NCBI GenBank assembly: GCA_965214565.1
Contig: OZ243951.1
Location: 310,001 to 374,000 of the forward strand
Length of the DNA stretch: 64,000 bases
Direction: 5' to 3'
DNA from: VXYK01 sp965214565
GTDB taxonomy: Bacteria; Actinomycetota; Acidimicrobiia; Acidimicrobiales; Aldehydirespiratoraceae
Below are positions 51,673-60,864 of this stretch, piece by piece. Below the pieces are notes generated by a model that was not told the origin of the DNA, searched no databases, and saw only the letters and a list, made by a program, of their open reading frames with translations. Made by a program: the position numbers and the translations under genes. Each line of letters begins with the position of its first letter. Within the stretch, counting starts at the first letter, position 1.

Positions 51673-54600
51673 TCAGGCGACGTTGACCGCGGCGGTCGCA
51701 GCCTTCTCGCTGACGACGGTGCTCGACCCGCCGGGTTTCATCGAGACGCCGTAAAGGCAGTCAGCGATCTCCATCGTCCGTTTCTGGTGGCTTACCAGCA
51801 CAAGCTGCGCGTCGGCTCGGAACTCGTCGACAAGGTTGAGGAACCGGTGCAGGTTGACGTCGTCGAGCGCCACCTCAACTTCGTCGAGGACATAGAAAGG
51901 TGAGGGGCGGCTCATGAACACCGCGAATAGGAACGCCAACGCGGTGAGCGTCCGCTCCCCGCCCGACAGCAGCGACAGCTTGCGAACGTTCTTGCCACCC
52001 GGTTTGGCGGCAACATCGATCCCGGTGTTGAGCAGATCGTCGGGTGTGCTCAGTCGGATTGATCCCTGACCACCCGGAAACAGCGTCTCGAACAGTTTCT
52101 CGAAATTGGTGGAGACGTCTGCGAACGCGCTCGCGAAGATCGTCACAATATCGTCGTCGATCGAAGCGATGACCTTGGTCAGTTCACGTCGGGTGGTAGA
52201 GATGTCTGCCAGTTGGGCCTGCAGGAACTCGTGGCGCTCGGAAAGCTCACGGCATTCCTCGGCAGCCAGCGGGTTGATCGGGCCCATGATCTCGAGTTCG
52301 CTCTGCAACTGCTCAATTCGACTTGCCGAGTCGATTCCGTCGTCAAGCCGAGGACACGGGGCCGACACGGCCACATCAGGCGCCACCTTGTGTTCAGCAC
52401 GCAGCGACTCAACGACGGTCTGGAGCCTGGTTCGCAGTTCTGCCCGTTCGATCGCGGCGGCGGCCGCTCGTTCGCGCAGACTCTCGAACCGTTGGTTGAG
52501 GGCAGCCCGCTCACTGCGCAGATCGCTGAGGCGTCCCACGAGTCGACGCGCTGTATCGGACTGCTGTTCGTGTGCCGTGCGCGCCTCACTCAGACGGGCG
52601 TCGATGACCCCTTGCCATGCCTGCAGCCCGGTGGCCAGCTTGTCGAGAACCGCGGCCCGACGGTCAAGGAATTCTCGCTGTTGACCAGCGCTGGACCGCT
52701 CCATCATGTCGCGTTCGAGTCGGGCTTCGATCTCCGCAATGCGGGTCCGCAGGCCGTTCTCCCGCTCATTGATAGCGGCGGCGCGAAGTTCCACATCGGT
52801 GCGCGACGCAACGGCTTCGTTGACACGTGACTCCAGTTCGGCGCGTGTCACAGCGATGCGGTGGGTCTCTTCGCGCTGTTCGGATTCGGTCGCCTCGAGC
52901 AGGTCTAGTGCGCTCTCGACTTCGACGACGCGGCGGCGATCGTGCTCCAGGCGGCTGAGAAGTTCATCGAAACCGCTGCGAAGCGTCTCGAATTCGGTGG
53001 CAGAGTCGCGGCGATCAGCCTCGAGCCGCTGATACACCTGCGTCGCACTCTGGAGTGCAGAATCGAGTTCGGCGACCCGCGCCGCGCCCTGGTTTGCGGC
53101 CTCGGCTCGGGCGGCCATCTCGGAGCGGGCCTCGGCTACTCGGCCGGCGGCCTTCTGGCAGTCAACGCCTGCGACGACCACCTGTTCGCTTGCTTCGGTC
53201 AGTGCCGCGGCGGTCGCGCCGGACCCGCTGCCGCCAAGACGCCAGCCGTCGGGACCGATGAACTCTCCTGTCAGCGTGACGAACGAACCCATAGGGTCGT
53301 CCAGCGCCCGGTCCACGGCGACTTGCCAGTCGCCCTCAATTGTCTCGACGTCGCCGATCAGCACGTCGAGCAGTGCATCAACACCTCTCTTGGTGCCTCG
53401 AACATGATCCCGAAGCAGGTTGCCGACCGTTTCGGGGCTTGACAACCGCCGGCTACGCAACCCCCAGCGCATACTCCCCGCGCCGCTCTGATCACCCGAG
53501 GATCCCCGGGCAGGCAGGGTCCCGAGGGCCAACACCGCTCCGGCCGACCCGCTGGAGCGCAACGCCTCGAAAGCGGCACGGGCCGCGGTGGGGTCACGCA
53601 CGATCACAGCATTGAGCCCCGCCCCGACAGCGGACTCGAAAGCGGTCTCGTAGCCCGCGTCGACCTCCACAATGTCGCGCAGTGTGCCGAGTACACCCTT
53701 GACGTGCGCTACCCGATCCGCCCCGGCCCTAGAGCGGGCTTCGCGCAGCGCCAAGGTCAGCGCATCGGCCCGAGCCAGCCATCGTTGTTGAGTCGCTTCA
53801 GCTTCGCCACAGGAGGCGATTTCGGTGTCGAGCGCTTCTTGCGCGGCGGTTCGGGCTTGCTCGGCCTCGGCCAATTCAGCAGAATCGCGAGCGTGCTGGG
53901 CGCCGACGGCCTCGAGTTCGGTTCGTTGTTCGGCGATGCGTGACTCGAGCGTGGTGTGCTGCTGTTCGAGTTGGCCCAGACGGGCCCGGGCACGTTCCTC
54001 TTCCCGGGTCCCTGTCTCGATAGCCCCTCGAAGTGCCACAAGCTCACCGCGGGCTTCGGCAGCCCCGTTGCCGGACGCTGAGGAAGCTTGCGCTGCTTGT
54101 TCGTCGAGCGCCGCACGATCGCCTGCGAGTTGTTTCTCGTTGGCTTTCCGGGTGACCAGATCGTCTCGGAGGGCTGCTGCGGTGGTCTCAGCTTCGGCGA
54201 GGGCGAGCCGTAGGCGAGTCGCCTCCGCCTCGAGGTTGGCGATGACGCCCCGGTCAGTGAACGCGGATCGGTCCCGGTCGATGCCGCGGCGACGTTCGCC
54301 GACTACCGCGGCCAGCCCCCTGGCACGTTCACGGGTGGACTCCAGCCGTCGGAGGGTCTCACCGAGGTCGTCTTCGGAGCTCTCGGAGAGCCGGCTCTCG
54401 GCAGCTGAGATTCTGTCGTCGAGGTCTGCCAGTTCTGCCTTTACGGACTGTTCTTGGAGATGGACCGGTTGTTCGGAGATGGCTTGAAGCTGCTCGCGTA
54501 ACTCAACGATCTGTCTTCCCTTGAGGTAAAGGCGATGGGCTGCGAGTTCCTCCACGAGGTCGCCGTGGAGGCGTGCCGCCTCAGCTTGCCTCTCGAGCGG

Positions 54601-55209
54601 GCGCAACTGGCGCCTCACCTCCCGGATGATGTCCTTCACCCTGGTGAGGTCGCTGTCTGAGGTCGCTAGCCGGCGCTCTGCGCGCTCCTTGCGTTTGCGG
54701 TACTTCAGGACTCCTGCGGCTTCCTCGATGATCGCTCGCCGGTCCTGGGGGCGAGAGGTCAGGACCGCGTCGATCTGTCCCTGGGAGACGATCACATGCT
54801 GCTGCCGTCCGACTCCGCCGTCGCTCAACAACTCCGACACGTCGATGAGTCTGCACGGGACGCCGTTGATGGCGTACTCGGACTCTCCGCTCCGGAAAAG
54901 TGTGCGACTGATCCTCACCTCGTTGAAGTCGATCGGCAGCGTGCCCGATTGGTTGTCGATCGTCAAGGAGACCTCGGCTCGGCCCAGGGCCGGTTTCTCG
55001 CTGGTACCGGCAAAGATCACGTCGTCCATCTTGGAGGATCGCAGGGCGTTGGGCGCCTGTGACCCGAGCACCCAGGCCATGGCGTCGACGACGTTGGACT
55101 TTCCGCTGCCGTTGGGTCCGACGATTACGTTGACACCCGGTTCAAGATCTATCGAGGTCGCGTCGGCGAACGACTTGAATCCTTTCAACGCGAGGTTCTT
55201 GAGATACAT
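51673..55209 (-). CDS. smc: Chromosome segregation protein SMC
   Basis: 1178 residues from ATG 55209 (MYLKNLALKGFKSFADAT); a TTG at 55218 is possible. Walker A is 'IVGPNGSGKSNVVDAM' at about 30-45. Two long coiled coils flank a hinge at roughly 510-665 ('HVKGVLGTLRDIVEVDAGYE'). The signature 'LSGGERTLTALAFLFAVF' is near 1083 and Walker B 'FYVLDEVEVALDD' near 1108. It forms the ATP-driven ring that organises and segregates chromosomes with ScpA/B. It is downstream of rnc and the Fpg-like gene in a common actinobacterial order. Confidence 0.97.
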   Translation of the reverse strand: MYLKNLALKGFKSFADATSIDLEPGVNVIVGPNGSGKSNVVDAMAWVLGSQAPNALRSSKMDDVIFAGTSEKPALGRAEVSLTIDNQSGTLPIDFNEVRISRTLFRSGESEYAINGVPCRLIDVSELLSDGGVGRQQHVIVSQGQIDAVLTSRPQDRRAIIEEAAGVLKYRKRKERAERRLATSDSDLTRVKDIIREVRRQLRPLERQAEAARLHGDLVEELAAHRLYLKGRQIVELREQLQAISEQPVHLQEQSVKAELADLDDRISAAESRLSESSEDDLGETLRRLESTRERARGLAAVVGERRRGIDRDRSAFTDRGVIANLEAEATRLRLALAEAETTAAALRDDLVTRKANEKQLAGDRAALDEQAAQASSASGNGAAEARGELVALRGAIETGTREEERARARLGQLEQQHTTLESRIAEQRTELEAVGAQHARDSAELAEAEQARTAAQEALDTEIASCGEAEATQQRWLARADALTLALREARSRAGADRVAHVKGVLGTLRDIVEVDAGYETAFESAVGAGLNAVIVRDPTAARAAFEALRSSGSAGAVLALGTLPARGSSGDQSGAGSMRWGLRSRRLSSPETVGNLLRDHVRGTKRGVDALLDVLIGDVETIEGDWQVAVDRALDDPMGSFVTLTGEFIGPDGWRLGGSGSGATAAALTEASEQVVVAGVDCQKAAGRVAEARSEMAARAEAANQGAARVAELDSALQSATQVYQRLEADRRDSATEFETLRSGFDELLSRLEHDRRRVVEVESALDLLEATESEQREETHRIAVTRAELESRVNEAVASRTDVELRAAAINERENGLRTRIAEIEARLERDMMERSSAGQQREFLDRRAAVLDKLATGLQAWQGVIDARLSEARTAHEQQSDTARRLVGRLSDLRSERAALNQRFESLRERAAAAAIERAELRTRLQTVVESLRAEHKVAPDVAVSAPCPRLDDGIDSASRIEQLQSELEIMGPINPLAAEECRELSERHEFLQAQLADISTTRRELTKVIASIDDDIVTIFASAFADVSTNFEKLFETLFPGGQGSIRLSTPDDLLNTGIDVAAKPGGKNVRKLSLLSGGERTLTALAFLFAVFMSRPSPFYVLDEVEVALDDVNLHRFLNLVDEFRADAQLVLVSHQKRTMEIADCLYGVSMKPGGSSTVVSEKAATAAVNVA

Positions 55210-55249
55210 CGGATTCAAATGTACCAGCCCAAATTACACTGATGAGACT

Positions 55250-56083
55250 TCACACCTGTGTTTCGCAGAAGTAGGTCCACGTGCCACGGAACTTCACCCG
55301 CTGAATCGGCAGGCGGGATCTGGCGCTGAGTTCGCCATGGCGCCCCCACACCATCAAGTGGCTGCCGTACTCGCCGGGGTTGCCCAACGGGTCGATGAAC
55401 TCACGCTCGGAGATCGACGTGCCGCGGTGCTTTATGGCATCGTGAAGGGTTCCTACCAGCGCACGATGAAGCCGCCTGATCTCCTGGCTGGTCAGGGAGT
55501 CGCTAATGCGATTGTGACGAAGCCCCGCGTGGAACAGGATCTCATCGGCGTAGATGTCGCCGATCCCGACGACGAAGGTGGGATCGGTGAGCAGGGTCTT
55601 CAACCGAACCCGGCGCGCAAGCAGACTGCGGCCGAAGGTTGTCCAGGTGACCGGTTCAGACACCGGGTCGAGTCCGAGGGCTTCGAGGTCCGGCAGTTCA
55701 TCGGCTATCGAGTCGTTGGCGACGACGAACATCTCAGCCGTACCGGCATCGTCGAGCAGACGCAACTGACCGTGCTGGGTGAAGGTGATGACCACCTCTG
55801 TGGCGCGGTCAACCTCTTCCTTGTTGGCGGTACGACGCAACGACCCGCTCGAACCTAGATCGACAACCAGCGTGGTCTCATTGTCCAAACCGATGGCGAT
55901 ACGCAACCCGAGACGCGTCACGGTCTCGATCTTGTTGCCGATGAGCCGAGAGGTGAACGCATTGCGGGTTCGATAGCGCCTCAGCACCTTCATGCTCGCG
56001 GCCTCGGCGTTCTTGACCTTCTTCCCAACAATGTCCCGCTCGAGGTCACGGCGAACCGTTTCGACTTCAGGTAATTCAAACAT
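55250..56083 (-). CDS. Fpg/Nei-family protein with lost catalytic residues
   Basis: 277 residues from ATG 56083, with GGAG seven bases upstream. The overall sequence is clearly that of formamidopyrimidine-DNA glycosylase (MFELPEVETVRRDLE; 'VVGIGDIYADEILFHAGL'; 'GNPGEYGSHLMVWGRHGEL'). Key residues differ. The N-terminal catalytic Pro is Phe2. The beta-hairpin Lys is Leu60 (RLGLR instead of RRGKY). 'HLGMSG' reads D75-LGSSG. The Asn of GNIYADE is D177. The C-terminal zinc-finger Cys pairs are gone ('GELSARS', 'YFCETQV') and its DNA-binding Arg is replaced. The acidic residues near the N-terminus remain. Lyase activity by the known mechanism is therefore unlikely; DNA-binding or a new role is inferred. 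It overlaps rnc by 8 bp. Confidence 0.85.
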   Translation of the reverse strand: MFELPEVETVRRDLERDIVGKKVKNAEAASMKVLRRYRTRNAFTSRLIGNKIETVTRLGLRIAIGLDNETTLVVDLGSSGSLRRTANKEEVDRATEVVITFTQHGQLRLLDDAGTAEMFVVANDSIADELPDLEALGLDPVSEPVTWTTFGRSLLARRVRLKTLLTDPTFVVGIGDIYADEILFHAGLRHNRISDSLTSQEIRRLHRALVGTLHDAIKHRGTSISEREFIDPLGNPGEYGSHLMVWGRHGELSARSRLPIQRVKFRGTWTYFCETQV

Positions 56084-56768
56084 CTAGTGCTCCATCCTCA
56101 TCTGAGCGGGCTTGTAGTGCGACGTGGGCTGCCCGCCGTTGAGCTTGCTTGATTGTGGTGCCTTCTCCAGTTCCACAGACTTGTCCGCCGATCCTCACCG
56201 TTGCTCGGAACAGCCGATTGTTGTGAGGGCCCGTCTGGGTGACCTCGTACTCCGGAGAGGCCAGCCGGTCGCGCGCAGCCGATTCCTGCAGCAGCGTCTT
56301 GTAGTCGCGCGCTCCAGGTCGGCTCACCGCTTCGTCTATGCGATCACCAAGCTGAGAAAGGATGAGCCCGCGGGCGGATTCGAGGCCACCGTCAACGTAG
56401 ACCGCGCCGATAACCGCTTCGAATGCGTCAGAAACGATCGACGACTTGGCGCGCCCGCCGGAACTCTCTTCCCCCCTCCCGAGGCGAAGATGCGCACCGA
56501 GACCAAGATCCACAGCCAGATCGGCGAGCGTTTCGGCGCTCACCACGGCAGCTTTCGCCTTGGCCAAATGCCCCTCGGGAAGGCTGGGGAACTGATGGTA
56601 GAGAAAATCGGTGACGGCAAGGCCAAGGACCGCGTCACCGAGAAACTCGAGCCGTTCGTTGCTGGGCCCGTCATCGTGCTCGGCACACCACGAACGATGC
56701 GTGACCGCCAACTCGAGTTGGCTGGGATCACCGAACCGATACCCCAGTCGGTTCTCCAGCGCAGACAA
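56076..56768 (-). CDS. rnc: Ribonuclease III
   Basis: 230 residues. The RNase III signature 'NERLEFLGDAVLGLAVTDFL' is at about 38-57, the second acidic cluster is 'SIVSDAFEAVIGAVYVDGG', and the C-terminal dsRNA-binding domain ends 'TIKQAQRRAAHVAL'. The start is a TTG (LSALENRLGYRF), chosen because it gives the normal N-terminus; the frame is open a little further upstream. It cleaves double-stranded RNA in rRNA processing. It is located between acpP and the Fpg-like gene. Confidence 0.95.
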   Translation of the reverse strand: MSALENRLGYRFGDPSQLELAVTHRSWCAEHDDGPSNERLEFLGDAVLGLAVTDFLYHQFPSLPEGHLAKAKAAVVSAETLADLAVDLGLGAHLRLGRGEESSGGRAKSSIVSDAFEAVIGAVYVDGGLESARGLILSQLGDRIDEAVSRPGARDYKTLLQESAARDRLASPEYEVTQTGPHNNRLFRATVRIGGQVCGTGEGTTIKQAQRRAAHVALQARSDEDGALDV

Positions 56769-56787
56769 GGGCGCAGTGCTCAGCGCC

Positions 56788-57078
56788 TCAACCCAGCTTT
56801 GCGGCGACGTAATCGACGGCGTCGCGAACGGTTCGGAGATCCTCCAGGTCCTCGTCCTCGATACGGAAACCCGACGAGCGCTCCGCTAACTCCTCTTCGA
56901 GCGCTTCGACGAGTTCGATGAGGGCCAGCGAGTCAGCATTGAGATCATCTGCGAATGCATCACCCTCGTTTATTGACAGCGGCTCAATTTCAAGAATATC
57001 GGCAAGCTGATCCCTGACGAGTGCGAGGATCTCCTCGCGGCTCATGGGAGCCTGCTCCACATGCGTTTCTGCGGGCAA
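56788..57078 (-). CDS. acpP: Acyl carrier protein
   Basis: 96 residues. The phosphopantetheine attachment site is S50 in 'DLNADSLALIELV'. The protein is small, acidic and helical. The TTG start at 57076-57078 is preferred because AGGAGG lies six bases upstream; a GTG further 5' would place that motif inside the gene, and an ATG at 57045 lacks it. It carries growing acyl chains for fatty-acid synthesis and sits between plsX and rnc. The 111-bp gap to plsX contains an AT-rich stretch that could be a promoter. Confidence 0.93.
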   Translation of the reverse strand: MPAETHVEQAPMSREEILALVRDQLADILEIEPLSINEGDAFADDLNADSLALIELVEALEEELAERSSGFRIEDEDLEDLRTVRDAVDYVAAKLG

Positions 57079-57189
57079 CTGCACCCTCCTAGTCACCAGG
57101 ATCGTCTGATGCTATCGGAAGTCTCGGCCCAAGCCTCTTTTTGGTTTGAAATGAATTGAAATATAATGGCCTTCTCTATTGCCGATGCG

Positions 57190-58179
57190 CTATTGTTGGT
57201 GGACCGCGGCCGAGAGGTGCTCGACCATCCCGACCTCGACCATCTCCGAGGCGATGCGGATGGCGTTGGCCATGGCATCGGCGCCGCTCGAGCCGTGAGA
57301 GATGACGCACACCCCCTTCACGCCGAGCAGCAACGCCCCGCCCGTCGAGTCGGGGTGCAACTCTGCGAGCATCGCATCGAGTGGACCGGCCAACATCTCG
57401 CCCGCGTGTCGGGTCTGCTCATCGGTGTCGATCGCGGTGAGCAACCGGCTGAGCAGTGCCGACATGGCTCCCTCGAGTGTCTTGAGGGTGACATTGCCGG
57501 TGAACCCGTCCGTCACCACCACATCGACATCGTCGGTCATCACGTCACGACCCTCCACGTTGCCGATCCATTCGGCACCGCACGATGCGGCCCACGCAGT
57601 GTCGCTCAACAGTTCAAAGCACTCCTTCACGAACTTGTTGCCCTTGCCTGCCTCCTCGCCGATCGACAGCAGCCCGACTCGGGGGCTCTCAATCTTGAAA
57701 CGGTCACGGGCATAGATACAGCCCATCTGAGCGAACTCGACCAGCCATTCAGGGCGACACTCTGCGTTTGCCCCAGCATCGAGCAGGGTGGTGTGGGTCG
57801 CTTTGGGTACCGGTACGGGAATGGCGATCGCCGGACGATTGATCCCCCGGATACGCCCCATGCGCAACAACGCGGACGCCATCGTTGCACCAGTGTTCCC
57901 GGCCGAGACCATCGCCGAGGCACGGCCCTCCCGAACCGCGCCCGCAGCCCGCACCAACGACGAGTCACGCATGCGACGAACGCTGGTACCCGGCTCGGCG
58001 TCCATGGCGATCACTTCACTGGCCTCGATCACCTCCAGACCACCGGTGTCACCGAGATCGGCTGATCTTCCAACCAACACGACCGGTATCCCCATCTCCG
58101 ATACGGCGCGCCGAGCACCGGCAACGATTTCTGTAGGGGCGTTGTCACCACCCATAGCGTCGACCGCGATGGGCAGCAT
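57190..58179 (-). CDS. plsX: Phosphate acyltransferase PlsX
   Basis: 329 residues with the N-terminal 'IAVDAMGGDNAPTEIVAGA' and later 'VSAGNTGATMASALLRMGRI', 'GLLSIGEEAGKG' and 'VVTDGFTGNVTLKTLEG'. It makes acyl-phosphate from acyl-ACP for phospholipid synthesis. It begins 3 bp after the rpmF stop and is followed by acpP, a widespread gene order. Confidence 0.96.
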   Translation of the reverse strand: MLPIAVDAMGGDNAPTEIVAGARRAVSEMGIPVVLVGRSADLGDTGGLEVIEASEVIAMDAEPGTSVRRMRDSSLVRAAGAVREGRASAMVSAGNTGATMASALLRMGRIRGINRPAIAIPVPVPKATHTTLLDAGANAECRPEWLVEFAQMGCIYARDRFKIESPRVGLLSIGEEAGKGNKFVKECFELLSDTAWAASCGAEWIGNVEGRDVMTDDVDVVVTDGFTGNVTLKTLEGAMSALLSRLLTAIDTDEQTRHAGEMLAGPLDAMLAELHPDSTGGALLLGVKGVCVISHGSSGADAMANAIRIASEMVEVGMVEHLSAAVHQQ

Positions 58180-58182
58180 CGA

Positions 58183-58362
58183 TCAGTTGACGTCTATGGC
58201 TTGCCGGCCGCCGTACCATCCACAGTTGCCGCAGGCGCGGTGGGGGCGTTTGGTAGCGTCACACCGCGGGCAGGCGCTGCGAGGCGCGGCTGCGACGCGC
58301 CAAGCCGAAGCACGCCGGCTCCGAGTCTTCGATTTCGACGTTTTCTTCTTCGGGACGGCCAT
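58183..58362 (-). CDS. rpmF: 50S ribosomal protein L32
   Basis: 59 residues starting MAVPKKKTSKSKTRSRRAS. It retains the zinc-binding Cys pairs 'CPRC' and 'CGNC', i.e. the zinc-containing (C+) paralogue form. It lies directly ahead of plsX and behind the DUF177 gene. Confidence 0.97.
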   Translation of the reverse strand: MAVPKKKTSKSKTRSRRASAWRVAAAPRSACPRCDATKRPHRACGNCGWYGGRQAIDVN

Positions 58363-58494
58363 CGCAACCTGTTTCGTAGAGTTTCTCCCAGGCCGCAGTT
58401 GACCGACCTGAGCAACAAAGGTTAGCGACACGCCGCTACTACGCCACCGCTGCGGCGACGATATCGCCCGGCGTCTCCGCTGATCACGCTGCTG

Positions 58495-59055
58495 TCAGCC
58501 GTCGAAGGTCAGCTCATCAAGGGCCGACCAGCGAGGATCGAGGACTGGGCCTTCGTCTTCAGCCGGGCCGGTCGGGAATCGGTCCGGTGCCGGGCCCTCA
58601 CATTCGGATCGACATAGCGGAGCGAGCGGAATCGACAGCAGAGCCACCTCGCGCAGCATGGGTCCCAGGTCGATGCCATTCTCGGTCAGGGGCCAGGTCT
58701 CCCCCTCTGTTGGATGCACCTCGAAGAGTTCTGAGACTTCAGCCACAAGATCGCCGAAGGTGGGTTCCAGACAACGCCGACAGGGCGCGGACCAGCGCCC
58801 TTCCACAGTTCCGGCGGCCAGGACTGCTTCGCTCCCAGGTATCCGAGAATCGCTCTGCTCACTAGGGGATTTGCCAGAATCGGTGCGTTCCAGAAGCAGA
58901 TCGAGAGCGAGTCGACCGTCAACGACCACCGATTCCAACCCGACTTCGGCCAACTCCATGTCGGCGAGTCTCACCTCGGTGCACAGTTCAAGTCGGGATT
59001 CGGATCCGCCGAAGAGTCCCGTCGTGTCTAGCAGAAACCTAGCCTCGCCTGTCAC
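58495..59055 (-). CDS. DUF177 (YceD-like) protein
   Basis: 186 residues from GTG 59055, which overlaps the upstream stop as GTGA. The longer ATG frame to 59214 lies inside the neighbouring gene. The Cys-containing core is 'RWSAPCRRCLEPTFGDLVAEVSELFEV', with later 'LPLAPLC..EC'-like cysteines, matching DUF177 proteins encoded next to rpmF. These are linked to 23S rRNA accumulation in bacteria and plants. Confidence 0.88.
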   Translation of the reverse strand: MTGEARFLLDTTGLFGGSESRLELCTEVRLADMELAEVGLESVVVDGRLALDLLLERTDSGKSPSEQSDSRIPGSEAVLAAGTVEGRWSAPCRRCLEPTFGDLVAEVSELFEVHPTEGETWPLTENGIDLGPMLREVALLSIPLAPLCRSECEGPAPDRFPTGPAEDEGPVLDPRWSALDELTFDG

Positions 59056-59627
59056 TCGCGGTCCTGGTCGAAGAACTCGTCGCGCTCCGGAGCCGGAAGC
59101 GGAGGACGCGACTCGTGTTCCTGGGTGGCACCCTGCATCCGCGACCGGCCGAAGGCAACCGAACGGGTGATGCGCTCCAGCACGACCTCCAACCGTCCGA
59201 GTTCCTGATCGCACCAGTCCTCTGTCTTCAAGCGAAGGTCCCTCGCTTCCTGCTCGGCCGAGGACACGACCCGTCTGGCGTGTTCGTTGGCCTCCTGCAC
59301 CAACTCGGTGCGCTGCACCATGCGCTGGGCGGTGTCACGCGCACGGGCAATCAACAGGTCGCCCTCCCCCTGCACGCGGGCCAGGAAGTCGTCGCGTTCC
59401 TTGAGCAACCAGCGGGCGGCTCGGAACTCTTCGGGAAGGCGTTGCACCGCCGAGTTCAACAGTTCGAGGACCTCGTTCTTGTTGATGATCGAAGACGCTG
59501 ACATCGGCATCGGACGAGCCCTCTCGATCAGGTCGATCGCTGCTCTGAGGATCTCCTCGGATTCAAGGGGCCGGTATGTGGGTGGCGCGGACTCGGCAGG
59601 ATGCTCTCCTGTGTTCTGATCGGTCAT
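59052..59627 (-). CDS. Coiled-coil protein of the Rv2927c type (DivIVA/ATP synthase B-like)
   Basis: 191 residues. There is a short disordered N-terminus, a helical stretch 'NEVLELLNSAVQRLPEEFRAARWLLKERDD', and then a long charged helix with no membrane segment. Between coaD and the DUF177 gene it occupies the position of mycobacterial Rv2927c. Resemblance to DivIVA-type coiled coils suggests a cell-envelope or division role, which is inference. Confidence 0.75.
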   Translation of the reverse strand: MTDQNTGEHPAESAPPTYRPLESEEILRAAIDLIERARPMPMSASSIINKNEVLELLNSAVQRLPEEFRAARWLLKERDDFLARVQGEGDLLIARARDTAQRMVQRTELVQEANEHARRVVSSAEQEARDLRLKTEDWCDQELGRLEVVLERITRSVAFGRSRMQGATQEHESRPPLPAPERDEFFDQDRE

Positions 59628-60097
59628 CCGTATCGCTCTCTCAATCGGCGAGCCACGCTGGCAGGAACCATTTTAGATATGTCACCACCGAACCTGGTGA
59701 AGTCACGGATGAACTTCGATGCCAGGAATGAACTGCTCGAAGCTGAGGGGATGAAGAGCGTGTGGATGCCCGACGCGGCGTTGTTCATCTGGGCCATCTG
59801 AAGTTCGTTCTCGAAGTCGGAGACGGCCCGTAGGCCCTTCAAGATGAAATCGGCGCCGATCTCGGCCGCGAGGTCGACGACGAGCCCCCCGAACATCCGC
59901 ACAGTGACATTGGGCAGGTGTTCAGTCGCCTCACGCAGCATCGCCTCGCGATCGTCGAGATTGAAGACACCGTCCTTGGTGGTATTGACCACGGTCGCCA
60001 CCACAACTTCATCGAACAACTTCGCAGCAGTCCCGATGATCTCCAGGTGTCCGTTGTGGACGGGATCAAACGAACCGGGGTAAAGGACACGGGTCAC
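59624..60097 (-). CDS. coaD: Pantetheine-phosphate adenylyltransferase
   Basis: 157 residues from GTG 60097, overlapping the rsmD stop (GTGA). The nucleotidyltransferase motif is 'VLYPGSFDPVHNGHLEII' (H-x-G-H), followed by 'LKGLRAVSDFENELQMAQMN', which is diagnostic of CoaD. The usual late 'SS..VRE' motif is present in modified form as 'SFLASKFIRDFTRFGGDIS'. It adenylates 4'-phosphopantetheine in CoA synthesis. Confidence 0.95.
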   Translation of the reverse strand: MTRVLYPGSFDPVHNGHLEIIGTAAKLFDEVVVATVVNTTKDGVFNLDDREAMLREATEHLPNVTVRMFGGLVVDLAAEIGADFILKGLRAVSDFENELQMAQMNNAASGIHTLFIPSASSSSFLASKFIRDFTRFGGDISKMVPASVARRLRERYG

Positions 60098-60633
60098 GAG
60101 ACTTGGTTCTCCGTAGCAGCGCGGGCAGAGGCGAGTGTCACCACGGTACCTCCGTATCGCCGGACCCGATGGGTATCCCACGATTTGGGGAGTTCGACCT
60201 CACGGTCGGATTCAATGGCGACGACCGAATCTCTGACCTTGCCCAGCAGTTCTGGCCAGCGATCGAACGAATACGGGGGGTCCAGCAACAACAGATCGTA
60301 CGGCTCGGCACGGGAGAGGAAGGTCATTGCGTCGGCAGGCAGCACGGTTGCCTGATCCTGCAAGCCCAACGACACAAGGTTCTCCCGCAGGACGGCCAAC
60401 GCAAGCCTGTCATTCTCGACGAAGACCGCTCGGGCCGCTCCACGCGACAGCGCTTCGATCCCGAGCGCGCCCGATCCCGCGAACAGGTCGAGCACAACCG
60501 AGTCGGTGATCACGCCCAGAGAGTACAGGGAGTTGAACATCGCCTCGCGTACTCGGTCCGCGGTAGGGCGAAGGTTCTCAGAGTCCCCGGCGTTGATTCG
60601 TCGCCCTCCCAACGACCCGGCTACGACACGCAT
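60094..60633 (-). CDS. rsmD: 16S rRNA (guanine966-N2)-methyltransferase RsmD
   Basis: 179 residues. It begins MRVVAGSLGGRRI, contains the SAM-binding 'VLDLFAGSGALGIEALSRGA', and has the catalytic 'LLLDPPYSFD' (N/DPPY). It methylates G966 of 16S rRNA. It is coupled to coaD by a 4-bp overlap. Confidence 0.95.
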   Translation of the reverse strand: MRVVAGSLGGRRINAGDSENLRPTADRVREAMFNSLYSLGVITDSVVLDLFAGSGALGIEALSRGAARAVFVENDRLALAVLRENLVSLGLQDQATVLPADAMTFLSRAEPYDLLLLDPPYSFDRWPELLGKVRDSVVAIESDREVELPKSWDTHRVRRYGGTVVTLASARAATENQVS

Positions 60634-60669
60634 GTGTACCAGTGTGGCCCGTCAAGCTACCGTCACCTC

Positions 60670-60864
60670 ATGGGTCCACCCGAATCCCCTATACCTGAGA
60701 CGATCGTATGCGTTGACTGCGGAGGCAATTGCCATCGCATCTCCTATACGCCCGACGAGGGTTTCGAGCCGGGAGACATAGTCGCCTATCGATGTTCCGA
60801 CTGTGAAGACCGCTGGGACGTCGAGTTGGCCGCGGACGATTTTGAACCGCCTGAGGGCGTCTAG
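60670..60864 (+). CDS. Small zinc-ribbon protein
   Basis: 64 residues starting at ATG 60670 (MGPPESPIPETIVCVDCGG). Two Cys pairs, C-x2-C ('CVDC') and C-x2-C ('CSDC') about 27 residues apart, form a probable zinc ribbon, with an acidic C-terminus. The gene is divergent from rsmD (36-bp gap) and overlaps the end of recG by 4 bp on the opposite strand. I know no function. The conserved-looking cysteine spacing supports it as real. Confidence 0.7.
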   Translation: MGPPESPIPETIVCVDCGGNCHRISYTPDEGFEPGDIVAYRCSDCEDRWDVELAADDFEPPEGV

